NCBI GenBank assembly: GCA_004026145.2
Contig: SWLE01000906.1
Coordinates: 32,631 to 96,630, forward strand
DNA: 64,000 nt
From: Takifugu bimaculatus
Taxonomy: Eukaryota; Chordata; Actinopteri; Tetraodontiformes; Tetraodontidae
Direction: 5' to 3'
Positions 54,968 to 64,000 of this stretch are shown here, one piece after another. The first letter of the stretch is position 1; each line of letters opens with the position of its first letter. The notes beneath the pieces are model-generated. The model did no database searches. It was not told where the DNA came from and saw only the letters and a program-made list of their open reading frames with translations. The position numbers and the translations under genes were made by a program.

Positions 54968-57900
54968 ATGATGGTGCTGAGAGAGGTTCCAGTAGAAAAC
55001 ATTACCCGCCCTATTGGGAGGAATGAAGTCATCGGCTTGCTGTTCCGGCTCACTATATTTGGTGCGGTCACCTACTTCACCATCAAGTGGATGGTCGATG
55101 CAATTGACCCAACCAGGAAACAGAAGGTGGAGGCCCAGAAACAGGTGAGATGGTTGGTGTCGTTGATCCGGTAACAGAACCTGCAGAGTTGAGGTAGAAC
55201 TGTGGACATCACCCAACCTAATAGAGAGCTCATGATGCCAGGTGGAGTGATGATCACAGATCTCTACATGCTCACGCTGCTTCCCATTGCATGAGAAGAC
55301 ACCAGTAAACGACAGTAAAGCTAGTAATTACCTTTGGGGAAGGCAGCGGTTCCCAAACCTGTTAGCGGAGTCCCTCAGAAGAAACCAAAACCTGAACAGG
55401 TTTTTCTGCTAGAACTGAACATCTATTCTGAAATCTTTGCTCAAGGGTACCTCAGCAGGGCTTTGAAGGTATCCTGGCACCTCCCCTGCTACCAGAACAC
55501 CTTCCATGTTCTGTCCAGGACCTGAATTACCAACCTGAGCTACCATCAGCCCTAATTAGTTGGTACTAAATAAATATAATAAGCAGCAATAATAATTAGT
55601 TGGGCTGAGATGTCATGGTCGCGTATGGTTTGACCCATCGGGATATAGAGGGGAATTTTCTCTTTTGGTATTTGGGGGACGTAATGAACTCAGTGGAATT
55701 AGTCACCTGCCATTTGAGAGTGCTAACTAATATTTTCTGTGACTCACGTTTGCCATTCTCACTTTTACAGGCGGAGAAGTTGATGCGTCAGATTGGAGTT
55801 AAAAATGTGAAACTGTCTGAATATGAAATGAGTATTGCAGCTCATCTGGTTGACCCACTCAGCCTGCAGGTAAATCCTCCAGCCAATCAGGTGACAGAAT
55901 AACAGGACCACAGTCAGGACCTCAGGGTCAGGGTAACCCTAACCCTCTAACCCTAACTCTAACCCTGACCCTAACCCTCCTCTAACCGTCTAACCCTCTA
56001 ACCCTAACCCTCTAACCCTCTAACCCTAACCCTCTAACCCTAACCCCGACCCTAACCCCGACCCTAACCCTCTAACCCTAACCCTCTAACCCTAACCCTA
56101 ACCCTCTAACCCTCTAACCCTAACCCCGACCCTAACCCTCTAACCCTCTAACCCTAACCCTCTAACCCTAACCCTCTAACCCTCTAACCCTAACCCTCTA
56201 ACCCTAACCCTCTAACCCTCTAACCCTCTAACTCTAACCCTAACCCCGACCCTAACCCTAACCCCGACCCTAACCCTCTAACCCTAACCCTAACCCCAAC
56301 ACCACTCCTAACCCCAACCTTCACCTTCCTCCAAACCCGAACCCCAACCCTAACCCCAACCCCCCTCTTTACCCTAACCCCAACCTTCTCCCCCCCACCC
56401 CAACCCTAACCCTAACCCTAACCTTCACCTTCCTCCAAACCCTAACCCCAACCCTAACCCTAACCCCAACCCCAACCCCCCTCCTACCCCTAACCCTAAC
56501 ACACTCACAGAGGACAATTCAGGGGGAGTCCCGGACCCACAGACCCCAGCCTTCCCACAAAAATCACAAATCATACCATTCATTTCTACTTTTTCACATA
56601 GAACCACAACCTTACAGTACACCATTAAACAAAACTTTTCAACCATACTACACCAACATCCGGCCTTCTATAACCACAAGATTATCCTAGCACACAGAAA
56701 AAACAGAAACCTTCATTCCATACTCACCACATCCAAATTCCCGGACCAATTCATCACACCCCGACCCAGACATAGCCAACACTATCGAGACAGAAAATTC
56801 ATTCAAAACACATACACTGGTACAGGGTTCCCCACGCTAGGCCTCACTTCCATCCATTCCACCAACGTAGTCTACATCATCACATGCACCCTCTGCAATA
56901 AACATTATATAGGTGAAACACAAAATTCCATACATACCCGTCTAACACAGCACCTTTACAATATAGCAGGAAGTCGACTTGGCACCACCCTTGTCCGCCA
57001 CTTCCAAGAGCACCCAGTCAGCCACCTTATCATCTTGGGGCTGGAAACCAATAACTGCTGGACAGTGGGACAGAGGAGAAGAGCGGAACGCATATGGATC
57101 AACAGATTAGGCACAAAGACACCACATGGCCTCAATGAACACCCATAGAACCTATCTTTCCCAATCAGCCAACTTAGACAACTTAACATTCTTACAAGCC
57201 GAACCAGTCTCTTATCTACCTATGGATCGACCCATTTATTTTCTACCCAGCTTTTATTACATAACTTCGTTTTCTCTATTTTATTTTTCAATTTATATTT
57301 ATTTTTATTTATATTGTTTTCTTCCCCCCCCCCCCCCCCCCCCCCCGGGGGGGCCCTCACCCTCCGCACTCCCCTGCTCAGAGATCAGTAGGCCAGTGCA
57401 AAAAAAAGTTTTATCCCAAACCCTGAACCCTAACCCTAACCCAACCCTAACCCTAACCACCCTAACCCTAACCCCAACACCCCTCTTTACCCTAACCCCA
57501 ACCTTCTCCCTAACCCTAACCCCAACCCTAACCCCAACCCCAACACCCCTCTTTACCCTAACCCCAACCTTCTCCCTAACCCTAACCCTAACCCTTACCC
57601 AAACCCTAACCCTAACCCTAACCCCAACCTTCTCCCCCACCCTAACCCTAACCCCAACCTTCACCTTCCTCCAAACCCTAACCCCAACCCTAACCCCAAA
57701 CCCAACACCCCTCTTTACCCTAACCCCAACCTTCTCCCTAACCCTAACCCCAACCCTAACCCTAACCCCAACACCCCTCTTTACCCTAACCCCAACCTTC
57801 TCCCTAACCCTAACCCTAACCCTAACCCTAAACCCAACACCCCTCTTTACCCTAACCCCAACCTTCTCCCTAACCCTAACCCCAACCCTAACCCCAACAC

Positions 57901-60900
57901 CCCTCTTTACCCTAACCCCAACCTTCTCCCTAACCCTAACCCTAACCCTTACCCAAACCCTAACCCTAACCCTAACCCCAAACCCAACACCCCTCTTTAC
58001 CCTAACCCCAACCTTCTCCTTAACCCTAACCCTACCTTACCCAAACCCTAACCCTAAACCCAACACCCCTCTTTACCCTAACCCCAACCCTCTCCCTAAC
58101 CCTAACCCCAACCCTAACCCTAACCCCAACACCCCTCTTTACCCTAACCCCAACCTTCTCCCTAACCCTAACCCTAACCCTTACCCAAACCCTAACCCTA
58201 ACCCTAACCCCAACCCTCACCCCAACCCCCCTCCTACCCCTAACCCTAACACACTCACAGAGGACAATTCAGGGGGAGTCCCGGACCCACAGACCCCAGC
58301 CTTCCCACAAAAATCACAAATCATACCATTCATTTCTACTTTTTCACATAGAACCACAACCTTACAGTACACCATTAAACAAAACTTTTCAACCATACTA
58401 CACCAACACCCGGCCTTCTATAACCACAAGATTATCCTAGCACACAGAAAAAACAGAAACCTTCATTCCATACTCACCACATCCAAATTCCCGGACCAAT
58501 TCATCACACCCCGACCCAGACATAGCCAACACTATCGAGACAGAAAATTCATTCAAAACACATACACCGGTACAGGGTTCCCCACGCTAGGCCTCACTTC
58601 CATCCATTCCACCAACGTAGTCTACATCATCACATGCACCCTCTGCAATAAACATTATATAGGCGAAACACAAAATTCCATACATACCCGTCTAACACAG
58701 CACCTTTACAATATAGCAGGAAGTCGACTTGGCACCACCCTTGTCCGCCACTTCCAAGAGCACCCAGTCAGCCACCTTATCATCTCGGGGCTGGAAACCA
58801 ATAACTGCTGGACAGTGGGACAGAGGAGAAGAGCGGAACGCATATGGATCAACAGATTAGGCACAAAGACACCACATGGCCTCAATGAACACCCATAGAA
58901 CCACCCTTCCCCAGTCAGCCAACTTAGACAACTTAACATTCTTACAAGCCGAACCAGTCTCTTATCTACCTATGGATCGACCCATTTATCTTCTACCCAG
59001 CTTTTATTACATAACTTCGTTTTCTCTATTTTATTTTTCAATTTATATTTATTTTTATTTATATTGTTTTCTTCCCCCCCCCCCCGGGGGGGGCCCTCAC
59101 CCACCGCACTCCCCTGCTCAGAGATCAGTAGGCCAGTGCAAAAAAAAGTTTTATCCCAAACCCTGAACCCTAACCCTAACCCAACCCTAACCCTAACCCT
59201 AACCCCGACCCTAACCCTCTAACCCTAACCCTAACCCTCTAACCCTAACCCTAACCCCGACCCTAACCCTCTAACCCTAACCCTCTAACCCTCTAACCCT
59301 AACCCTAACCCTAACCCTAACCCCGACCCTAACCCTCTAACCCTAACCCTAACCCTAACCCTCTAACCCAGGCATGGGCAAACTAAGGCCCGGGGGCCAC
59401 ACGCGGCCCGTTAAACGTTTTAATCCGGCCCGCCAAACTTGAAAAATTAAATGAATAAACCTTGTTAATGTTAAATTTTCACTGCAATTCTGGTGTTTTC
59501 CCACTAGAAAAAAGACAGTCAGGAGGAGAGTGATGGTGATATCCTGAAGGATAACAGAACTTTCAGTGCTTTAAAATAGAAATGGTTATTCATTTTTTTT
59601 AAAAAGGCACATTTTATTCATTTGATTTTAAGTGTTTTAAGACTCATTCCAAAGTCAGATATTTTGTCTCTTCATTTTCATTTGAAATTAAAGCACATGT
59701 TTTCTCCATATCCCAAGATGTGTATTTTTTCTCCAATGAGGTGAGGTTACCAAAGCACTCCACCCATCCATCTGCTCCTGGTCCGGCCCCTTTGTCAAAT
59801 GTTAGAACCCATTGTGGCCCACGAATCAAAATGTTTGCCCACCCCTGCTCTAACCCTAACCCTAACCCTCTAACCCTAACCCTCTAACCCTAACCCTCTA
59901 ACCAACACAGCACCACAGTCCAAGAATGAGTGAAAACCTCCAGAGCTGCCTCTGTTGAGGGAGGAAGTCCTTGACAATAATAGGCTCAAATTAACATACA
60001 TTTTAATCAAGCTTTCCTTTAATTGGGAGTTGTTATCACTTTAGAATTGAACTAATTATTTCAAAAATACTCCAGCCACAATGTTGTTGTTTTTTACACC
60101 AGCAATAAGAAAACATCAGATATGGAGGTTGGAAGAAGGAGGAATAGAAAGTATCTCCTTTAGGGTCCTGCTGTATATATAGTATATATTGATCTGACAC
60201 AACAGCCATTTAATGAAGTCATGTATAGTTTTCTCATCACATGTTTCCTCTTCTTCTGTGATGGATACAGAAACAGAGCTCTGAATCATCAGCCTCCTCC
60301 TGACCGAGTCACTGTGGGTGTGTGTGTGTGCGTGCGTGTGTGTGCGCGCGTGTGTGTGTGTAGATCACCTGGACTGACATTGCTGGTCTGGACGATGTCA
60401 TCACAGAGCTGAAGGAGACCGTTATCTTACCCGTCCAGAAAAGACATCTGTTCCAGAACTCCCGGCTCCTGCAGCCCCCTAAAGGTCAGCTGACAACATC
60501 ACATGACTGGTCCTGCCCATATATGGCCATATATACTGAGTGGCGTCTCATTTGAGCTGAAACTTAAAGCAATTCTCAAACACAAAGTGAATGAGTGAGC
60601 GATGTGGGGGGGCGAGGACTCGTCTTGAGTCTTGTTGAATTTGACCACCTCCCCCCGTGTTGTCATGGTAACAGGTGTGCTCCTGTACGGCCCTCCAGGC
60701 TGTGGTAAAACGCTGATCGCTAAGGCAACAGCTAAAGAGGCTGGATTTCGCTTCATTAACCTGCAGCCCAGCACCCTGACGGACAAGTGGTACGGAGAGT
60801 CCCAGAAGCTGGCCGCCGCCGTCTTCTCCTTGGCTGTGAAACTGCAGCCCTCGATCATCTTCATCGATGAAATAGGTGCAATGTCCACACCTACACAACA

Positions 60901-63073
60901 CACCTGGGGGGGGGGGGTGTCCATGAACAAACATGTGACTCCTTTCCTGTAAACAGACTCATTCCTGAGGAGCCGATCCAGCTCCGACCACGAAGCCACC
61001 GCCATGATGAAGGCTCAGTTCATGAGTCTGTGGGACGGTCTGGACACAGACTCACACCTTCAGGTAGATGGACACAGACTCACACCTTCAGGTAGATGGA
61101 CACAGACTCACCTTCAGGTAGATGGACACAGACTCACACCTTCAGGTAGATGGACACAGACTCACACCTTCAGGTAGATGGACACAGACTCACCTTCAGG
61201 TAGATGGAGACAGACTCACACCTTCAGGTAGATGGACACAGACTCACCTTCAGGTAGATGGAGACAGACTCACACCTTCAGGTAGATGGACACAGACTCA
61301 CACCTTCAGGTAGATGGACACAGACTCACACCTTCAGGTAGATGGACACAGACTCACCTTCAGGTAGATGGACACAGACTCACACCTTCAGGTAGATGGA
61401 CACAGACTCACCTTCAGGTAGATGGAGACAGACTCACACCTTCAGGTAGATGGACACAGACTCACACCTTCAGGTAGATGGAGACAGACTCACCTTCAGG
61501 TAGATGGACACAGACTCACACCTTCAGGTAGATGGACACAGACTCACACCTTCAGGTAGATGGACACAGACTCACACCTTCAGGTAGATGGAGACAGACT
61601 CACCTTCAGGTAGATGGACACAGACTCACCTTCAGGTAGATGGACACAGACTCACACCTTCCTCACATCGCTTCTGTAGAGGAGCGAGGAGGCGGAGATT
61701 CACGTGAACGTAGCGTGCACGTGCAGCCAGCCTGTGAACAGAGCTGGAGACCAGCACCCAGAGGGGGCGTGACATGTCTCCTGCTCCAGATGAAGGTCCA
61801 CCTTTAGCCCTTCATGTACATGGCTGGAGGCTCCTTCTCACCTGAACAATGCTGCAGCTGCTCCTCTGAGGGCCTCGGCCATTCGCCGTCTTCTCAATGA
61901 CCTCCAGAGCTGTTGGAGCAGGGGCAACCCTGACCTCCTGCCAGAGGGTCTCCTCCTCCTCCTCCTCCTCCTCTCTCCAGCTCTGCTCTGGTCGTTGCAC
62001 CTCTGAGGGTATTTGGCTGGTCATTGATCCACATGGGTCTGAACTGCCCAGTCATTCCATGGAGCATATTTGTGTTTGGAGCAACCCAGCGAGCTTGGAG
62101 AAGACTGCGTCTCTTAGCAACAGCGGCATCCACGCCGCCTCACTAACGCCCGGCTCAGAGTTGCTCTCAGAAACCTCCTGAAACTCTCTTGAGACCCCCT
62201 GCTGGGAATGTTTAGGGTAACATTTAGGATCGGAGCTCTGAGAGGACGCTGAGAATCTTTGAGAAGAAATCCTTGAGATAGGACCCCAGATGTGAAGCAT
62301 AACGCTCACACACACACACACACACACACACACTTCCTGTTTGTATTATTGGATCTGACCCAGATGTGACCTGTGTGTCAGGTGATTATCATGGGAGCCA
62401 CGAACCGTCCTCAGGACCTGGACTCTGCTATTCTAAGGAGGATGCCAAGCAGGTTCCACATCAATCAGCCTGTAAGTTAAAACCGTGGGGAACCAAGGGG
62501 AGGTCCGAGGCTAACAGGACGTTGGTCATGACCTCTGACCGCCTGTCACTGACCCCAGTTCTTGTGTGCAGAGTGTGAGACAGAGAGAACAAATCCTGCG
62601 ACTTATCCTGGAGAACGAGAAGGTAAGTTTGCCTCGGACAGTTGGGAGCCAGACCACCAGTCAGCCAGTCAGCGTGTCCTCTGATCATCCCTGTAGGTTG
62701 ACCCGTCTGTTGACCTCGGCAGCGTTGCCATGGAAACAGAAGGCTTCTCAGGAAGTGACCTCAGAGAGATGTGTCGGGACGCTGCATTGCTGTGCGTGCG
62801 GGACTTTGTGCACCTGCAGAGCGACAGGTAGCAGCTGGACACGCCCATCTGTGTGTGTCACTGTGCACAGGTGCATCAAAGAAGTTGTTTCCAGAGGTGT
62901 AGCTGCTCTTCACCTGTCTGTCTGTCTGTCTGCCTGTCTGTCTGTCTCTCAGGCTAACAGAAGAATCAGTCCGTTCCATCAATCACTCAGATCTTCAGAA
63001 ATCCATCACCAAGTTGAAGAAGTCAAAGTCGGTGGGCGGAGTCGGTGTTCTGCTGCACGCGGCTCTGGACTGA
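54968..63073 (+). CDS. atad1: ATAD1 (Msp1/Thorase), mitochondrial outer-membrane AAA+ ATPase, nine coding exons
   Basis: ATAD1 extracts mislocalised tail-anchored proteins from mitochondrial and peroxisomal outer membranes and removes AMPA receptors at synapses. Coding exons: 54968-55144, 55771-55869, 60364-60484, 60675-60875, 60957-61063, 62382-62471, 62572-62622, 62697-62827 and 62953-63073 (TGA). All have GT/AG borders and compatible phases, giving about 365 codons against 361 in human. Features in order: N-terminal membrane helix (FRLTIFGAVTYFTIKWM); Walker A GPPGCGKT (about residue 138); pore loop KWYGES; Walker B IIFIDE; sensor/arginine region MGATNRPQDLD and ILRRMPSRF; small domain GFSGSDLREMCRDAAL. 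The C-terminus (KSKSVGGVGVLL) is divergent. Intron 3 is 4.5 kb of telomere-like and transposon sequence, and intron 6 starts inside a minisatellite. I read two in-frame Met codons at the start. The paralog (1a or 1b) is not settled. Confidence 0.94.
55145..55770. other. ATAD1 intron 2
   Basis: AT-rich intron, nothing recognised; acceptor TTTTACAG at 55770. Confidence 0.6.
55935..56497 (+). repeat. CCCTAA/CCCTCTAA array in ATAD1 intron 3
   Basis: Telomere-like repeats with CCCTCTAA and CCCGACCC variants, then blocks of CTCTTTACCCTAACCCC near the element tail. Confidence 0.93.
56498..57148 (+). CDS. Penelope-type RT C-terminus and GIY-YIG endonuclease, copy 1 (partial)
   Basis: An open frame of 216 codons ending in TAG (57146-57148) without a visible start. 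The first half resembles the end of the Penelope RT (HKIILAHRKNRNLHSIL). The second half is a GIY-YIG nuclease: VVYIITCTLC (GIY-like strand), KHYIGETQNSIHTRL (YIG strand with its Arg), H, and a late acidic/His region (RRRAERIWINRLG, PHGLNEHP). It would nick target DNA for retrotransposition. The RT core is absent. Confidence 0.78.
   Translation, partial: NTLTEDNSGGVPDPQTPAFPQKSQIIPFISTFSHRTTTLQYTIKQNFSTILHQHPAFYNHKIILAHRKNRNLHSILTTSKFPDQFITPRPRHSQHYRDRKFIQNTYTGTGFPTLGLTSIHSTNVVYIITCTLCNKHYIGETQNSIHTRLTQHLYNIAGSRLGTTLVRHFQEHPVSHLIILGLETNNCWTVGQRRRAERIWINRLGTKTPHGLNEHP
56498..57420 (+). mobile_element. Penelope-like element tail, copy 1
   Basis: 5'-truncated element joined to CCCTAA repeats on the left. 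Its 3' part, after the stop codon, has an AT-rich stretch, a C-run/G-run palindrome (57326-57356) and an A-run, then AAACCCTGAACCCTAACCC. A second copy lies 1750 bp on. Confidence 0.75.
57421..58247 (+). repeat. CCCTAA array with ACCCCTCTTTACCC blocks
   Basis: Telomere-like repeats in higher-order blocks of about 60-120 bp containing CACCCCTCTTTACCC and CAACCTTCTCCC. This is also the 5' context of GIY-YIG copy 1, at 56330-56400. Confidence 0.93.
58248..58898 (+). CDS. Penelope-type RT C-terminus and GIY-YIG endonuclease, copy 2 (partial)
   Basis: Same protein as copy 1 with very few changes; open through TAG at 58896-58898. The frame also stays open into the upstream array, which is a by-product of the hexamer repeat and not a real N-terminus. 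Confidence 0.78.
   Translation, partial: NTLTEDNSGGVPDPQTPAFPQKSQIIPFISTFSHRTTTLQYTIKQNFSTILHQHPAFYNHKIILAHRKNRNLHSILTTSKFPDQFITPRPRHSQHYRDRKFIQNTYTGTGFPTLGLTSIHSTNVVYIITCTLCNKHYIGETQNSIHTRLTQHLYNIAGSRLGTTLVRHFQEHPVSHLIISGLETNNCWTVGQRRRAERIWINRLGTKTPHGLNEHP
58248..59170 (+). mobile_element. Penelope-like element tail, copy 2
   Basis: Near identical to copy 1, with the same 5' truncation and 3' end, so the pair is a tandem duplication with 1750-bp spacing. The C-run is shorter (59074-59086). Confidence 0.75.
59171..59368 (+). repeat. CCCTAA/CCCTCTAA array
   Basis: Telomere-like repeats continuing to the MITE; the last eight bases CTCTAACC are its target-site duplication. Confidence 0.93.
59369..59847 (+). 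mobile_element. hAT-type MITE, 479 bp
   Basis: Terminal inverted repeats CAGGCATGGGCAAACT and (right end, reversed) CAGGGGTGGGCAAACA, typical of hAT/Charlie-type elements. An 8-bp duplication CTCTAACC lies at 59361-59368 and 59848-59855. No transposase frame. It inserted into the telomere-like repeat of ATAD1 intron 3. Confidence 0.9.
59848..60363. other. End of ATAD1 intron 3
   Basis: A short rest of CCCTAA/CCCTCTAA repeats to about 59903, then AT-rich intron with a GT/GTGC run (60315-60360) just before the acceptor TGTGTGTGTAG. Confidence 0.7.
61040..61660 (+). repeat. Minisatellite built from the ATAD1 exon/intron border
   Basis: 22 tandem units of 28 bp or, in a shorter form lacking CA, 26 bp. 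Each carries GACACAGACTCAC, CTTCAG and GTAGATGG. The first unit is the true end of ATAD1 coding exon 5 (LDTDSHLQ) and its donor, so every unit repeats CAG|GTAGAT, a usable-looking 5' splice site. Confidence 0.95.
61661..62381. other. Rest of the intron after the minisatellite
   Basis: A (CA)n run at 62306-62333 is present. A minus-strand frame of about 170 codons (62333-61812), with one TGA inside and an acidic E-run, is of unknown meaning. Confidence 0.5.
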
Positions 63074-64000
63074 CCGCAGGTCACATGACCACCAGCCAGT
63101 TCTGCTGCCACCCGCGAGTCTGTACGGGTGTGGACGGAGCCGTGGTCGTCTCACCGCTGTCATCTCTCCACGCCGGAGTCATTAACATCATGGATCACCT
63201 TCCTGCTGCAGCAACCACGTCCAGGCCCCGCCCACATCCAGCCCCCGCCCCACACCCAGGCTCCACCCACGTGGTTCCGACACTCTGGACGTGAAGAGGA
63301 GATATTCCTCTTTTCCTTAACACTTATATACTGAAGTGTGTTCAGTGGTGTACGGACATACAACACCAGACAGGAAGTGACCTGGAAGTTTAAGTCACAT
63401 GATGTAAACCTTTGTTCTGGCTTTGTAAAAATACGTTAAATAATGAAAGCAACAGGAAATGTTACCCTTCAGAGTAAAAGCACTCGTCTCCAGGGATGCC
63501 CCATACGTCACTAAGTTAAACATCCTGAAAAAAACATTGGTTCATTAAAGATTCTATAAAAAAGATTTAGAAACTATTAAATCAACATGAAAAAGAAAAA
63601 TCAGCATTCTTGTCCGGGATTCGAAACATCAATACAAACGTGAAGGAAACAGTGATGGAGCGAGAAAATGCAAACGAACTTTAATTACAGTGGCACGCAG
63701 GACGAGGCGGGAACGGTTGGAAACGGTCGCCGGAGCGACATCAAATGACCAAAACAATAAATCCTGGTGCAACAGCAGCTCTCTGTTGCCATTGGCTTCT
63801 GTCCACAGGTGGATCAAAGCAGCCAGCTGTTATCAGGAGTGAGCAGACGTGCACGAGCTGTAGGGACCAATCACGTGATCAGTGGCACACGTGGCCCCAA
63901 CAGGACACCATCGATGATGATGATGATGATGAGGAGGAGGAGCAGAAACAGATTTATGGGGGTTCCTCACTCACTCAGGTGACCACGGCAGCAGAGGGAA
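63074..64000 (+). other. ATAD1 3' UTR and downstream sequence
   Basis: ATTAAA at 63544 and AATAAA near 63756 are candidate poly(A) signals. No other gene is supported to the window end. A GAT/GAGGAG triplet run lies near 63913-63943. Confidence 0.55.

Noticed and set aside
57126..58898. A 590-codon protein ending in GIY-YIG
   Set aside because: The first two thirds are C-rich telomeric repeat translation and the preceding copy's 3' UTR. Only the last 216 codons are supported.
61122..61477. Repeated MDTDSHLQVDG-type frame
   Set aside because: Translation of the intronic minisatellite. Only its first unit is real exon.
1..64000. tRNA or rRNA genes
   Set aside because: I looked for tRNA-like cloverleaf words and rRNA-like sequence and saw none, apart from the tRNA-complementary primer sites of the two LTR elements.

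Overview
The window looks like a subtelomeric region of a teleost fish. The evidence is the vertebrate telomere motif (TTAGGG/CCCTAA) in many interstitial arrays, fish-type NLR genes (FISNA-NACHT plus 174-bp leucine-rich-repeat exons), vertebrate housekeeping genes with short introns (ATAD1, and pieces of DHX8 and STAMBPL1), and fish-type retroelements.

Layout. 1-1786: TTAGGG array, a minus-strand SGNH-hydrolase-like element, then a head-to-head switch to CCCTAA. 1787-20471: duplicon block A, holding a minus-strand NLR gene with a 6.9-kb endogenous retrovirus (ERV) inside an intron. 20690-28632: a 25-bp minisatellite of about 120 copies, split by a young Gmr1-like Ty3/gypsy element. 28633-28995: a telomere-like minisatellite whose units are inverted repeats. 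28996-32089: a short genic island with the last three exons of DHX8 and the first three coding exons of STAMBPL1, both cut off at repeats. 32090-44312: TTAGGG array, then duplicon block B, a second and decaying copy of the NLR gene that lacks the ERV. 44655-53935: CCCTAA-rich DNA arranged as 3.1-3.3 kb higher-order units, two of which carry the SGNH element. 53940-63073: an apparently complete ATAD1 gene of about 365 codons. Its third intron holds telomere-like repeats, two copies of a Penelope-like (GIY-YIG) element tail and a hAT-type MITE. Another intron begins with a minisatellite made from the exon/intron boundary itself.

Blocks A and B are clearly paralogous (about 1-3% different by eye). 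They carry private insertions with clean target-site duplications, so the insertions postdate the duplication. The retroelements are young: ERV LTRs differ at 6 of 403 positions and gypsy LTRs at 2 of 268, yet both elements are internally defective.

The most unusual pattern is the telomere-embedded retroelement family. All five copies (three SGNH, two GIY-YIG) have their coding strand on the CCCTAA strand. Their 3' ends are constant and one copy has a different 5' truncation. This is what is expected for elements that prime on telomeric G-strand ends. I infer, but cannot show, that the SGNH and GIY-YIG parts belong to one element. All gene calls come from reading the sequence; no database search was run.
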